Below, piece after piece: positions 46,204 through 55,471 of a stretch of 64,000 nt of DNA; the first letter of the stretch is position 1, and each line of letters opens with the position of its first letter. The stretch lies in NCBI RefSeq assembly GCF_031453975.1, contig NZ_JAVDPW010000003.1:558001-622000 (forward strand), given 5' to 3'. The translations under genes and the position numbers were made by a program. The notes under the pieces are model-generated. The model did no database searches, was not told the DNA's origin, and was given only the letters and a program-made list of their open reading frames with translations. The stretch is from Inquilinus ginsengisoli_A (GTDB lineage: Bacteria > Pseudomonadota > Alphaproteobacteria > DSM-16000 > Inquilinaceae).

Positions 46204-47726
46204 CAGGCGGCCTCCGCCGAGTCGCCGGACCGCGTCATGGCGGCGCCGACCGCATCGGGCGTCGCCTCCGCCCGGTCGAAGGCGGCGGCGATGCGCCCGC
46301 CGCTCATGACGAGGATACGGTCGCTCATGCCGAGCACCTCGGGAAGCTCGCTCGAGATCAGCAGGATGGCGAGGCCCTGGGCGGCGAGCCCGCTGATCAG
46401 GGCGTGCACCTCGGCCTTGGCGCCGACATCGATGCCGCGTGTCGGCTCGTCGAGGATCAGGATGCGCGGCTCGGTGGCGAGCCATTTCGCCAGCACCACC
46501 TTCTGCTGATTGCCGCCGGACAGCTGGCGCACCGCCTGCTCGGGCCCGCGGGTGCGGATGCCGAAGCGCTTGATGGCATCGCGGGCGAGGGCGCCTTCGC
46601 GCCGGAGGTCGACGATGGAAGCCTTGGCGATCCGGCTGAGGACGGCCAGCGATACGTTCTCGCGCACCGTCTGCGGCCGGATCAGGCCCTGCAGGCCCCG
46701 GTCTTCCGGCACATAGGCGATGCCCAGGTCCCGGGCCTGACCCGGCCCGCCGATCGCGACCGGCTTGCCGTCCAGCAGGATCTCCCCCGATGTGGCCGGG
46801 GTGATGCCGAAGATGGTGAGCGCCAGTTCGGTGCGGCCCGAGCCGACCAGCCCGGCGATGCCCAGGATCTCGCCGGCATGCAGCGACAGCGAAATGTCCT
46901 GCACGGTCGTGCTGTAGGAGACGTTGCGCAGCTCGAGCATGGTCCGCCCGATCGCCGCCTCGCCCTTGGGAAACAACTGCTCGATCGAGCGGCCGACCAT
47001 CATCGACACCAGCGTCTTCTCGTCGACCTCGCCGATCGGCCGGGTGCCGATCAGGGCGCCGTCCCGCAGCACGGTAACGCGGTCGGCGAGGGCGAAGATC
47101 TCCGCCATGCGATGGCTGACATAGACGATGCCGACGCCCTGGCCGCGCAGCCGGCGCACCACATCCATCAGCCGCTTGACGTCGGCGTCCGCCAGCGCCG
47201 CCGTCGGCTCGTCCATGATGACCAGGCGGGCGTTCCAGGACAGCGCCTTGGCGATTTCGACCCGCTGGCGGTTGGCGACTGAAAGGCTGCCCACCCGGAG
47301 GTCGACGTCGAGGTCGTGGCTGTCGAGGGAATCGAGCAGCTCGCGCGCCCTGATCCGCATCGTCTCCCAATCCAGCCCGCCCCAGGACCGGCGCGGCGCA
47401 TGGCCGAGGAAGATGTTCTCAGCGACCGTGAGCTCAGGGAACAGCAGCAGCTCCTGATAGACCGTGGCGATGCCGGCCTGCTGCGCCTCGCGCGGTGAGG
47501 AGAAGCTCGCCGGCTTGCCGTCGACCCGCAATTCCCCGGCATCGGCCCGGTGCACGCCGGCAAGGATCTTGATCAGCGTCGACTTGCCGGCGCCGTTCTC
47601 GCCGAGCAGGGCATGCACCTCGCCGGGACGCACGTCGAAGCTGATGTCCCTGAGCACGGTCAGGCCGGCGAAGGATTTGGAGATGCCCGCCAGCTCGACG
47701 ACCGGGGGCTCGGCGCGCTCATCCAT
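46203..47726 (-). CDS. Sugar ABC importer ATPase (CUT2, double-domain)
   Basis: The 507-residue protein has two ABC domains as in RbsA. The N-terminal one has GENGAGKSTLIKIL, LSVANRQRVEIAKAL and VIMDEPTAALADADV. The C-terminal one has GLVGSGRTELAL as a degenerate Walker A, QLSGGNQQKVVLAKWLA and LILDEPTRGIDVG. Only the first site is likely to be fully active, the usual CUT2 pattern. It is the first gene of the importer operon, which runs leftward. A 13-bp palindrome lies 116-128 bp upstream. Confidence 0.92.
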   Translation of the reverse strand: MDERAEPPVVELAGISKSFAGLTVLRDISFDVRPGEVHALLGENGAGKSTLIKILAGVHRADAGELRVDGKPASFSSPREAQQAGIATVYQELLLFPELTVAENIFLGHAPRRSWGGLDWETMRIRARELLDSLDSHDLDVDLRVGSLSVANRQRVEIAKALSWNARLVIMDEPTAALADADVKRLMDVVRRLRGQGVGIVYVSHRMAEIFALADRVTVLRDGALIGTRPIGEVDEKTLVSMMVGRSIEQLFPKGEAAIGRTMLELRNVSYSTTVQDISLSLHAGEILGIAGLVGSGRTELALTIFGITPATSGEILLDGKPVAIGGPGQARDLGIAYVPEDRGLQGLIRPQTVRENVSLAVLSRIAKASIVDLRREGALARDAIKRFGIRTRGPEQAVRQLSGGNQQKVVLAKWLATEPRILILDEPTRGIDVGAKAEVHALISGLAAQGLAILLISSELPEVLGMSDRILVMSGGRIAAAFDRAEATPDAVGAAMTRSGDSAEAA

Positions 47727-47841
47727 GGTCGGCGCCCTTTATCCTCATCGCCATGAGTGGCGTTTCCCGTCCCCTGTCGATCCGCTTCTGAAAACCGCCG
47801 GTGTGCTGGAGGGCGACGCGCGGCAGGTTGTCTCTTAATTG

Positions 47842-47854
47842 TCTGATGATCAGA
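47842..47854. promoter_or_regulatory. 13-bp palindrome upstream of the CUT2 importer operon, possible operator
   Basis: TCTGATGATCAGA is a perfect palindrome with a single central base. It lies in the 196-bp gap between the apionate-lactonase-like gene and the importer ATPase. The form resembles FCD/GntR-family operators (GTCTGAT-type half-sites), but its sequence differs from the GGTATACC site at the GntR gene, so a different regulator may bind. Confidence 0.4.
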
Positions 47855-47922
47855 TCACGAAAGCGGCCTTATTGCCACCACCTCCGGAAGCCGGTCCTTC
47901 GGAGACGTTGCGACCCGATCGG

Positions 47923-49662
47923 TCACTTGGGGCGGAGCAGCCAGCAGACCGCGAAGGGACCGATATCGAGTCCCTCGACCGGATAGTCGACGAAGCCATT
48001 CGGCATCAGCACCTCGGCGCTCCGCCAGCCCCCCTCGGGCAGCGCCAGGGCGATACGCTCGTTCCGGAGATGGGCGATGCAGAGCACATCGTGATCGGAC
48101 ATGTCGATCAGAAGGCCGCGCAAGCGCGGGTGGCCCGCCCAGCGCAGGGCCGATGCCGGCTGGCCTGCGCAATGCGACAGGCGGCTCAGGAGATGTGCGG
48201 CCGGTGTCCAAGTACCGTCATCGGCAATCAGTCCCTTCGGCCCTGACGGCTCGAAGAATGTCAGCGTCTCGACATCGGAGTCCAGAAACCCCGCGACCGT
48301 ACCGGCCAGCCAGGCGGCCGCGATGACCTGTCCTTGCCGTGGATCCGGTGCGGCGGAGCGACGGCGGCCTTCGGGAGAGGTGGCATTCGGGTTGGTGCGC
48401 AGGCCCAGCGTCATCGGACCGATCTGAAACCGCCGAGCCGGCAGCTTGGCCTTGGCGGAGGCCAGGATGTCCTCCAGCGGCTCGGTGGTCTCGCCGATGG
48501 TGTCGTCGTCCGACCCGTGCACCGTGGGATTGGACGTCCAGGCCAGATAGTCCGCCGGCGGCCAACGGGTCATGCGGTTGAGCTCGGTGAAGAAGGCTCC
48601 GGTACCCGCTCCGATGACGGTGCCGGGCAGCATCTCCCGGGCGGCCGCGACGGCCGCATCGTCGGCATCCCACAGCGAGACGCCGATGGTGGGCCGGCCG
48701 ACCAGCAACGGGCCAAGGGCTTCCAGGATTGCACGGGTGCCGACCGCGGCGCCGCCCCTGATATCGATGCGCAACGGTCCCGAGACCGCCGACACTTTCG
48801 CGCGCGCCTCCTCCAGCCAGGCGGGTTCGGACGGGTCGATCTCGATCGCGGTGAAGCCAAGGCCGAGCGTGCGGATGGCGTCGGCCTGCGCAACTGCGAT
48901 CGGACCGGGCGGCAGGCTGGTGCCGAGAACGGGGAGGGGTGCCGTCTTCCGGACGGCCGGCCCGCTGTCCTGCGCGGGGACGGCCGCAGTCGCCTGGGAC
49001 AGGATCTCGAGCCTGACGACCTGCTCGACGGTCGACGAGGGCCCAATCCGGTAGGGGTACGGCCGGGCCAGGGGCCGGCAATAGGTCTTGTACGAGGCAT
49101 CGGTCCAGTTGCGCTGGTCCTCGGTCTCGAACACCTCGCCCTCGAACACCAGCCGCAGGCGATGGCCGGCCGCGGTCTCGTATTCCATCGCGGCGATGTC
49201 GAAGAACGGCTGGTGCGGCGAGACCAGGTCGGGGAACCGCGCCTCCTCGACCCGGCCGTCCGGATGGGTCACGGCCACCGGGCGGCCGCGGGCGGCCCCC
49301 AGGCTGTGGAGCACGACGAAGCCGGTCCGGTTGGTGTCGAAGCCGGATGCCGACCAGGCCCGGGCCCTGGCCTCGACCACGCGGTCGGTGACGGTCCAGG
49401 TGACCGACCAGGTCAGGTCTCCGGCGGCCGGGTCGAGGGCACCGCCCGCGGTCGCCGTCACCCGCCCGTCCTGCCGCTGCAGGTGGGCTTCTGACGGCAG
49501 ATCCGCCGTCCCCCAGTTCACGTCACGCACAACGAAGCCGATGCCGCGGAACAGCTCCTCCCCGTCGAGAGTGATCCCGCGGGCGAAGGCGCCGCTGCGG
49601 TCGAGCCGGAGATCGAGCCCGCCTGGGGAGAGGCGCCCGGAAGAGGATGCGTCCGCAGTCAT
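47923..49662 (-). CDS. D-apionate lactonase-like protein (ApnL family)
   Basis: The 579-residue protein matches my recollection of the ApnL family across its length. It has an N-terminal galactose-mutarotase-like beta domain (GIGFVVRDVNWGTADL, NRTGFVVLHSLG, PHQPFFDIAAMEYE, EDQRNWTDASYKTYCRPLAR), a central TIM-barrel-like part and a C-terminal beta domain ending with FAVCWLLRPK. ApnL hydrolyses D-apionolactone to D-apionate in plant-sugar catabolism. No other known apionate gene (ApnO, OiaK and so on) is nearby, so a related aldonolactone is possible. I start at ATG 49662 (GAGG 6 bases upstream). It diverges from the GntR gene and lies upstream of the CUT2 importer on the same strand. Confidence 0.7.
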   Translation of the reverse strand: MTADASSSGRLSPGGLDLRLDRSGAFARGITLDGEELFRGIGFVVRDVNWGTADLPSEAHLQRQDGRVTATAGGALDPAAGDLTWSVTWTVTDRVVEARARAWSASGFDTNRTGFVVLHSLGAARGRPVAVTHPDGRVEEARFPDLVSPHQPFFDIAAMEYETAAGHRLRLVFEGEVFETEDQRNWTDASYKTYCRPLARPYPYRIGPSSTVEQVVRLEILSQATAAVPAQDSGPAVRKTAPLPVLGTSLPPGPIAVAQADAIRTLGLGFTAIEIDPSEPAWLEEARAKVSAVSGPLRIDIRGGAAVGTRAILEALGPLLVGRPTIGVSLWDADDAAVAAAREMLPGTVIGAGTGAFFTELNRMTRWPPADYLAWTSNPTVHGSDDDTIGETTEPLEDILASAKAKLPARRFQIGPMTLGLRTNPNATSPEGRRRSAAPDPRQGQVIAAAWLAGTVAGFLDSDVETLTFFEPSGPKGLIADDGTWTPAAHLLSRLSHCAGQPASALRWAGHPRLRGLLIDMSDHDVLCIAHLRNERIALALPEGGWRSAEVLMPNGFVDYPVEGLDIGPFAVCWLLRPK

Positions 49663-49786
49663 GCTCAGCCTCGTGACAGTCCGGTTGAAGCGAATGGCGG
49701 AACGGGCGAGGCCTCGCCCGCCGCCGCGATGCAGCATGGAATTGCTTTGACGAGAGCGCGTCGGAGTGACTAGCGTAGCGCGATAC

Positions 49787-49804
49787 TGGTATCAAAGGTA
49801 TACC
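49787..49804. promoter_or_regulatory. GGTATACC operator overlapping the GntR ribosome-binding region
   Basis: TGGTAT (49787-49792) is followed by the perfect palindrome GGTATACC (49797-49804), two bases before the GntR ATG. GGTATA repeats are the known recognition unit of NanR-type FCD regulators. Binding here would block both its own expression and, probably, the divergent lactonase gene. Confidence 0.5.
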
Positions 49805-49806
49805 AA

Positions 49807-50514
49807 ATGGTCACGGTCGCGATCCGTCGGCGCAAGCTGTACGAGGACGTGGCGGAGCACCTGGAGCGCATGATCCAGGACGGCTCCTACGCGCCCTCGG
49901 ATCTCCTGCCGTCCGAACGCGATCTGATGCGACAGTTCGGGGTGGGTCGCCCCGCCATCCGCGAGGCGTTGTTCCATCTGCGGAAGATGGGGCTGGTGGA
50001 GCTTCGGTCGGGGGAGCGGGCGCGGGTGACGCAGCCGACGCCGCAATTCGTGATCAGCGCCTTGTCCGGCACCACGCGGCACATGCTCGCCGCACCGGGC
50101 GGGGTGCAGAATTTCCAGAGCGCGCGCAGCTTCTTCGAAACCGGCCTCGCCCGTTATGCCGCGTCGCACGCCACCAAGGAGGACCTGTCGGACCTCGAAG
50201 CCGCGCTCGCCGCCAACCGGGAGGCGATCGGCGACCTCAAGCGCTTCCAGGAGACCGATGTCGGCTTCCACTACGTGCTGGCGGTGATCCCGCGCAATCC
50301 GATCTTCATCGCCATCCATGAAGGACTGGTCGAGTGGCTGCTGGAGCAGCGCCAGACCACGCTGAGGGCCGGCGGCTACGAGATCGCCTACGAGGCGCAC
50401 CGGGCGATCTTCGAGGCCGTGGCGGCCCGTGATCCCGATCGGGCCGAACGGGCGATGCACGAGCATCTCAACTATGTCGCCCGCCGCTACAACGAAATCG
50501 TCGGGGGGGAGTGA
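49807..50514 (+). CDS. GntR family regulator, FCD/NanR-like
   Basis: The 235-residue protein has a winged-helix GntR domain (LYEDVAEHLERMIQDGSYAP, LPSERDLMRQFGVGRPAIRE) and an all-helical FCD effector domain (ETDVGFHYVLAVIPRNPIF, EAHRAIFEAVAARDPDRAER) whose Asp and His residues could bind a metal plus a sugar acid. An operator-like GGTATACC abuts its start codon. It overlaps the next gene by TGATG and heads the run of sugar-acid genes to 57445. Confidence 0.92.
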   Translation: MVTVAIRRRKLYEDVAEHLERMIQDGSYAPSDLLPSERDLMRQFGVGRPAIREALFHLRKMGLVELRSGERARVTQPTPQFVISALSGTTRHMLAAPGGVQNFQSARSFFETGLARYAASHATKEDLSDLEAALAANREAIGDLKRFQETDVGFHYVLAVIPRNPIFIAIHEGLVEWLLEQRQTTLRAGGYEIAYEAHRAIFEAVAARDPDRAERAMHEHLNYVARRYNEIVGGE

Positions 50515-50819
50515 TGGGGGGCTATGTCGTGGTTGTCGAGTTTCGTTTGAAAAGCGGGTCGCGCGGCGATTTCCGGCTGCTGGTGGACGACAACGCCCGG
50601 ACCTCGACCCGGGTGGAAGCCGGCTGTCGCCGCTTCGACGTGATCGAGCCCACGGGCGATTCCGATGCCGTCCTGCTCTACGAGATCTATGACGACCGCG
50701 CCGCCTTCGACGCGCATGTCGCGTCCCGGCATTACGCCAGGTTCGACGCCGCAAGCGCCGGCTACGTGGTCGGAAAATCGGTGACGGTCGGCGAGCTCGT
50801 CTGCGAGGGGGCGCTGTAG
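50514..50819 (+). CDS. ABM-domain (putative quinol monooxygenase) protein, LsrG-like
   Basis: This 101-residue single ABM domain has VVVVEFRLKSGSRGDFRLLV, GCRRFDVIEPTGDSDAVLLY, EIYDDRAAFDAHVASRHYA and a final strand. Such small proteins occur in sugar-catabolism operons (for example LsrG, which isomerises a phosphorylated signal), so an isomerase or epimerase-like step is possible. ATG 50514 overlaps the GntR stop. Confidence 0.87.
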   Translation: MGGYVVVVEFRLKSGSRGDFRLLVDDNARTSTRVEAGCRRFDVIEPTGDSDAVLLYEIYDDRAAFDAHVASRHYARFDAASAGYVVGKSVTVGELVCEGAL

Positions 50820-50878
50820 AGGTTTCGAAAAACGCCGCCCAGACCGGCAGGCCGGGCGAAGCAACGGGAGGAACCGGA

Positions 50879-51667
50879 GTGGCATACCAGGATCTCAGGA
50901 CCATGGCCGGCACCAAGGCGCCGAAGTTCGGGCATTTCATCGTCGAATTCGCCACGCCCGGCATCGGGCACATCCTGAAGTCGGCGGGCTGCGACTTCGT
51001 GCTGTTCGACCTCGAGCACTCCGGCTTCCACTTCGAGACAGTGAAGAGCGCGATGCGCTACTTCGAGGCCGCGCAGCTGCCCGCGATCGTGCGGGTGCCG
51101 TCGCGTGAGTACCACCACATCGCCCGTGCGATGGACATGGGCGCCGAAGGACTGATGCTGCCGATGGTCGGGTCGGCCGCCGAGGCACGCGAGATCGTGC
51201 GGTCGATGAAGTACCATCCGGCCGGCGGGCGGGGCGTCGCCCTCCAGGTCGCGCATGACCGGTACCGGCCCGGCGCCGTGACCGAGAAATTCGCCGCCGC
51301 GAACCGGCGCTCCACCCTGTTCTGCCAGATCGAGACGGCGGACGGCGTGAAGAATGCGGACGAGATCGCGGCCACCGAGGGCGTCGACGCGCTCTGGGTG
51401 GGGCATTTCGACCTGTCCGTCTCGCTCGGCATCCCCGGCCAGTTCGACCATCCCGACTTCAGGAGCGCCATCGACCGGACCATCGCAGCCTGCGAGAAGC
51501 ACAAGAAGGCGCTGGGCCGCCTGGTGCCGACGGTCGCCCAGGGCATCGAGCTCAACGCCGCCGGATTCGATTTCATCTGCTACTCGGGCGATGTCTGGGT
51601 GCTGCACGATGCGCTGGCGGATGCGATCACGCGTCTGCGCGAAGGCGCGAAGGCGGGGCGGAGCTAG
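50879..51667 (+). CDS. HpcH/HpaI family aldolase (2-keto acid aldolase)
   Basis: The 262-residue class II aldolase has FDLEHSGF, the substrate arginine in IVRVPS, DMGAEGLMLPMVGSAAEA, YHPAGGRG, and metal ligands in FCQIETADGV (Glu) and WVGHFDLSVSLG (Asp). It cleaves 2-keto-3-deoxy or 4-hydroxy-2-oxo acids to pyruvate plus an aldehyde. The GTG start has GGGAGG 7 bases upstream. Next to the lactonase and dehydrogenase it would serve the cleavage step of a sugar-acid pathway. Confidence 0.9.
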   Translation: MAYQDLRTMAGTKAPKFGHFIVEFATPGIGHILKSAGCDFVLFDLEHSGFHFETVKSAMRYFEAAQLPAIVRVPSREYHHIARAMDMGAEGLMLPMVGSAAEAREIVRSMKYHPAGGRGVALQVAHDRYRPGAVTEKFAAANRRSTLFCQIETADGVKNADEIAATEGVDALWVGHFDLSVSLGIPGQFDHPDFRSAIDRTIAACEKHKKALGRLVPTVAQGIELNAAGFDFICYSGDVWVLHDALADAITRLREGAKAGRS

Positions 51668-51671
51668 GGCG

Positions 51672-52727
51672 ATGGCCGGACCGTTTCGCGTCGCGCTGTC
51701 GGGCGATTTCCGGAAGCCCGACGGAATGCCGACCTATCCGGACTTCGATCTCACGCCGCTGCGCTCTGCGCCCGGGGTCGAGGCGCTGTTCCTGGACGTG
51801 GCCGACCCGTTGCGCGCCGAGCAGCTGGAGGAAATCGACGCGCTGATCCTGCTCACCCACCGCTTCACCGCGGAGAGCGTGCCCAGGAGCGGCCGCCTGG
51901 CCGTCGTCGCCCGCTTCGGCGTCGGCTACGACACGGTCGATGTGGACGCCTGCACCCGGGCCGGCATCGCGCTCGTGATCACGCCGGATGGGGTGCGCAG
52001 GCCGGTCGCGGTGTCGATCATCACGCTCATGTTGGCACTCACCGGCAAGCTGCTGGTCAAGGACCGGCTGACGCGCGAGGCCGCGGCCGGCTTCGCCAAG
52101 CGGTCCGAACACATGGGCATGGGTCTCGTCGGGCGCACACTCGGCTCGCTCGGGATCGGCAACATCGGCGCCGAGATGTTCCGGATGGCCAGGCCGTTCG
52201 ACATGACATTCATCGCCCATGACCCGGCGGCCGACCCGGCCGTGGCGGCGGAGCTGGGCATCGAGCTCGTCGGGCTCGATGACGTGTTCCGCCGCGCCGA
52301 CATCCTCTCGGTCAGCTGTCCCTTGACCCCGCAGACCCATCATCTGGTTAATGCCGACCGGATCGCGCTGATGAAGCCGACGGCCTACCTGATCAACACT
52401 GCGCGCGGGCCGATCGTGGACCAGGCGGCGCTGACGCGGGCCCTGCAGGCGCGGCGGATCGCCGGGGCCGGGCTCGACGTGCTGGAGCAGGAGCCGCCGG
52501 ACCCGGACGACCCGATCCTCAAGCTCGACAACGCCATCCTGACGCCGCACGCCCTGTGCTGGACCGACCAGTGCTTCGCCGGCAACGGTGCCGCGGATGT
52601 CCGCGCCGTGCTGGAGGTGCAGCAGGGGCGCGTGCCGCGGGGCGTGGTCAACCGCGCCGTGCTTGACGCGTCCCGCTGGCGCGAACGGCTGGCGGAATTC
52701 GGCCGGCGCTTCGGCGCGGGACCGTAA
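51672..52727 (+). CDS. D-2-hydroxyacid dehydrogenase (phosphoglycerate/glyoxylate reductase-like), NAD(P)-dependent
   Basis: The 351-residue enzyme has the Rossmann motif GIGNIGAEMFRMA and the catalytic set Arg in NTARGPIVDQ, Glu in LDVLEQEPP and His in ILTPHALCW. An N-terminal substrate domain is followed by RFGVGYDTVDVDACTRAGIA. It interconverts a 2-hydroxy and a 2-oxo acid and starts 4 bp after the aldolase stop. The substrate could be glyoxylate/glycolate produced by the aldolase, or the sugar acid itself. Confidence 0.9.
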   Translation: MAGPFRVALSGDFRKPDGMPTYPDFDLTPLRSAPGVEALFLDVADPLRAEQLEEIDALILLTHRFTAESVPRSGRLAVVARFGVGYDTVDVDACTRAGIALVITPDGVRRPVAVSIITLMLALTGKLLVKDRLTREAAAGFAKRSEHMGMGLVGRTLGSLGIGNIGAEMFRMARPFDMTFIAHDPAADPAVAAELGIELVGLDDVFRRADILSVSCPLTPQTHHLVNADRIALMKPTAYLINTARGPIVDQAALTRALQARRIAGAGLDVLEQEPPDPDDPILKLDNAILTPHALCWTDQCFAGNGAADVRAVLEVQQGRVPRGVVNRAVLDASRWRERLAEFGRRFGAGP

Positions 52728-52812
52728 GGGCGACGCTCTCCTCCAAAAGGGGAGAGACCGATGCAAAGCAGCCGGCGCTCACGACCGGCGGATCCAGGGA
52801 GGACAGGCGAGC

Positions 52813-54468
52813 ATGAACGATCGGACGAGACGCGAATTCGAAGCCGGCCTGGCGGCCGATGTCGACGCCTGGCTGCGGGGGGAGCCCACCCGGCGCAGCT
52901 TCATCAAGAGATTCGGGCAGATGACCGGGATGCTCGCCGTGTCCGGGCCGCTGCTGGCCTCGATCAGCCGCTCGGCCCTGGCCCAGGCGGCCGCCCAGCT
53001 GGCGGATCCATCGACGCCGCTCGGCCAAGCTCAGGCGGCCGCCCTCAAGGCCTCCACGGAGGGGCCGGCGGATGGTTCGGCCTATCGCGCCGTGCAGGCC
53101 GCCAAGCAGTTCCCGGACGTGACCCTGACCATGACCTACGAGTCCGGGCTTCAGGCGCTCGACCCGCGGCATTTCTCCGGACCGCTGTGGGAACAGCTGA
53201 CCGGGATGAAGTCGAATGTGGTCGAGCTGTCGCATCCCGACCAATACTCGAAGCCCGTGGCGGAGCACATCGCCGGGTCGGGGGCCTACGACATCCTGGA
53301 TATCGAGCCGGCCTGGACCCCGTCGCTCGCCGATGGCGGCGTCATCGCGCCGCTCGACGACTACATCGCCAAGCACATGAACAAGGCGGATTTCGACGAT
53401 TATCACCCCCTGTTCAAGGCGCTGCCCACCTACAAGGGCAAGATCTGGGGTGTGTTCGACGACGGCGACATGTTCGCCCTCTATTACCGCAAGGATGTCT
53501 TCGACGATCCGAAGCTCAAGGACGCCTACAGCCAGAAGTTCGGTAAGCCGCTGGCCGTCCCGAAGACGTGGGAGGATTATGCCCAGGTCGCCCAGTTCAT
53601 CACCGACCAGATGGCGCCCAACCTCTACGGAGCGGGGCACTTCCGCAAGGCCGGCAGTCCGGGCAACCAGTACGACTTCCTGCAGCAGTTCCGGGCGAAC
53701 CGGGGCGAGCTGTTCGACGGCGACATGAAGGCCGGACTGGCCTCGGCAGCCGGCATCAAGACTCTCGAGAACATGATCGCGGCCAACAAGGCGTCGATCC
53801 CCGGCAACAACGAGCTGGATGCCGTGTCGCTCTGGGCCGCCTTCCTGCAGGGCAAGGTGGCGATGATCTATTCCTGGCCACCCAGCGGCCGGATGGCGGC
53901 AAACTATTCGCAAAGCGATGCAGCCATCAACTTCATCCCGCGCTCCACCATCGCCGGCAAGGTCGGCTACGCCGTCGTGCCGGGCAACCCGGAGCATGCG
54001 ACCGGCTACAGCAAGGCGCTCGCCGCCGATTCCGAGAATCCGGAGGCCGCCTACCTGTTCATGCAATGGGCGACCTCGCCGCCGGTGTCGCTGGCCCGCA
54101 CCATGCTGCCCTATGCGCTGCGGGATCCCTACCGCCTGTCGCACTACAAGTCGGAGCTGTACGGCGCCCTCTGGCCGGATGCGAAGGACTACCTGGCCAA
54201 CCTCTGCAACTCGGCCAATGTCGGGCTGCTCGACATGATCATGCCCGGCTGGCAGGACTACGCGCTCAGCCTGGATCGGATGTGCTCCTCGGTCTGGGCC
54301 GGCACCGATCCCAAGGCCGCGCTCGAGACCGCGGCGGCGGAATGGGACCAGACGACCGAGCGCCTGGGCACCGACAGCCAGAAGGCGTTCTACGCGGAAT
54401 ACAAGAAGCTGCCCGGCTCCTCGGCCGACCATACGGTCGAGGCGCTTGGGATGGCCGTGAAGCTGTGA
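52813..54468 (+). CDS. Sugar ABC importer substrate-binding protein, family 1 (MalE-like), Tat-exported
   Basis: The 551-residue protein has a Tat-type signal set back from the N-terminus (PTRRSFIKRFGQMTGMLAV, cleavage near ALAQA at about residue 58) and a SBP_bac_1 fold with YRKDVFDDPKLKDAYSQKFG, WEDYAQVAQFITDQ and FMQWATSPPVSLARTML. It is somewhat longer than MalE (about 400). It is followed by two permeases and an ATPase that complete a CUT1 importer for a sugar or sugar acid. Confidence 0.88.
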   Translation: MNDRTRREFEAGLAADVDAWLRGEPTRRSFIKRFGQMTGMLAVSGPLLASISRSALAQAAAQLADPSTPLGQAQAAALKASTEGPADGSAYRAVQAAKQFPDVTLTMTYESGLQALDPRHFSGPLWEQLTGMKSNVVELSHPDQYSKPVAEHIAGSGAYDILDIEPAWTPSLADGGVIAPLDDYIAKHMNKADFDDYHPLFKALPTYKGKIWGVFDDGDMFALYYRKDVFDDPKLKDAYSQKFGKPLAVPKTWEDYAQVAQFITDQMAPNLYGAGHFRKAGSPGNQYDFLQQFRANRGELFDGDMKAGLASAAGIKTLENMIAANKASIPGNNELDAVSLWAAFLQGKVAMIYSWPPSGRMAANYSQSDAAINFIPRSTIAGKVGYAVVPGNPEHATGYSKALAADSENPEAAYLFMQWATSPPVSLARTMLPYALRDPYRLSHYKSELYGALWPDAKDYLANLCNSANVGLLDMIMPGWQDYALSLDRMCSSVWAGTDPKAALETAAAEWDQTTERLGTDSQKAFYAEYKKLPGSSADHTVEALGMAVKL

Positions 54469-54532
54469 CGGCGCGGGCGGCGGCGGGCCTCGGCTTCGCC
54501 GCCGCCATCCTGCATCATCCACGGACAGCCGC

Positions 54533-55471
54533 ATGACGACCGACGCCACTTCGATCGCTCCGCCCCGGCGCGTACCGCGCCGGCGGGCCGGCTTGTCCGA
54601 ATGGAGCGACCGCCACTTCAAATGGCTGCTCGTGGTCCCGGCGGTGCTGCTGATCCTGTCGCTGTCGGTGTACCCGCTCGTGTTCTCGCTCTGGGTGTCC
54701 TTCGTCAACTATGACTTCCAGATCCCCGGGCACGCCTTTGTCGGCCTGAAGAACTTCTCGATGGTGGTGCTCGATCCGGTGGCGCGGTGGTCGCTGGTCC
54801 TGACCATCCTGCTGTCGGCGGCGAATGTCGCCATCGAGCTGGGGCTCGGCCTGGCGCTGGCACTGGCGATGGTCCGCAGCTTCCCGGGCCGCGGCCTGGT
54901 CATGTCCGTCCTGATCATCCCGCTGTTCATCAGCCCGGTGATCGTCGGCCAGGCGTGGGCCTTGCTGCTGCAGCGCCCCTTCGGGCCGATGAACTACCTG
55001 CTCGGCGAACTCCTCGGCCGCGAGGTGACGATCGGCTGGCTGACCGAGAGCCCGTGGCTCTACTTCGCCCTGATCCTCGCCGACGTGTGGCAGTGGACGC
55101 CGTTCATGTTCGTGATCCTGCTCGCGGGGCTCACGGCGATCCCGCCCAACCTCTACGAGGCGGCCGAACTCGACGGCGTCGACGGCTGGCAGGCGTTCCG
55201 GCTGATCACGCTGCCGCAGATCGCCCCGATCATCATGCTGGCGATCACCTTCCGCCTGCTCGACGCGGTGCGCCTGTTCGACACCATCTTCATCATGACC
55301 GCGGGCGGGCCGGGCACGAAGACCTACACCAGCTCCTTCTACCTCTACACCGTCGGCTTCACCCAGTTCCACCTGTCGCAGGCGACGGCGGGAAGCTGGA
55401 TCCTCCTGATCCTGACCGCCCTGCTGGTCGGGCTTCTGGTGAAGCGCCTGACGAAATCGGAGCCGGCCTGA
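54533..55471 (+). CDS. Sugar ABC importer permease (CUT1, MalF/UgpA type)
   Basis: The 312-residue permease has six TM helices, starting KWLLVVPAVLLILSLSVYPL, and the EAA loop YEAAELDGVDGWQAFRLITL. The stop overlaps the next permease start by one base (TGATG). Confidence 0.92.
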   Translation: MTTDATSIAPPRRVPRRRAGLSEWSDRHFKWLLVVPAVLLILSLSVYPLVFSLWVSFVNYDFQIPGHAFVGLKNFSMVVLDPVARWSLVLTILLSAANVAIELGLGLALALAMVRSFPGRGLVMSVLIIPLFISPVIVGQAWALLLQRPFGPMNYLLGELLGREVTIGWLTESPWLYFALILADVWQWTPFMFVILLAGLTAIPPNLYEAAELDGVDGWQAFRLITLPQIAPIIMLAITFRLLDAVRLFDTIFIMTAGGPGTKTYTSSFYLYTVGFTQFHLSQATAGSWILLILTALLVGLLVKRLTKSEPA

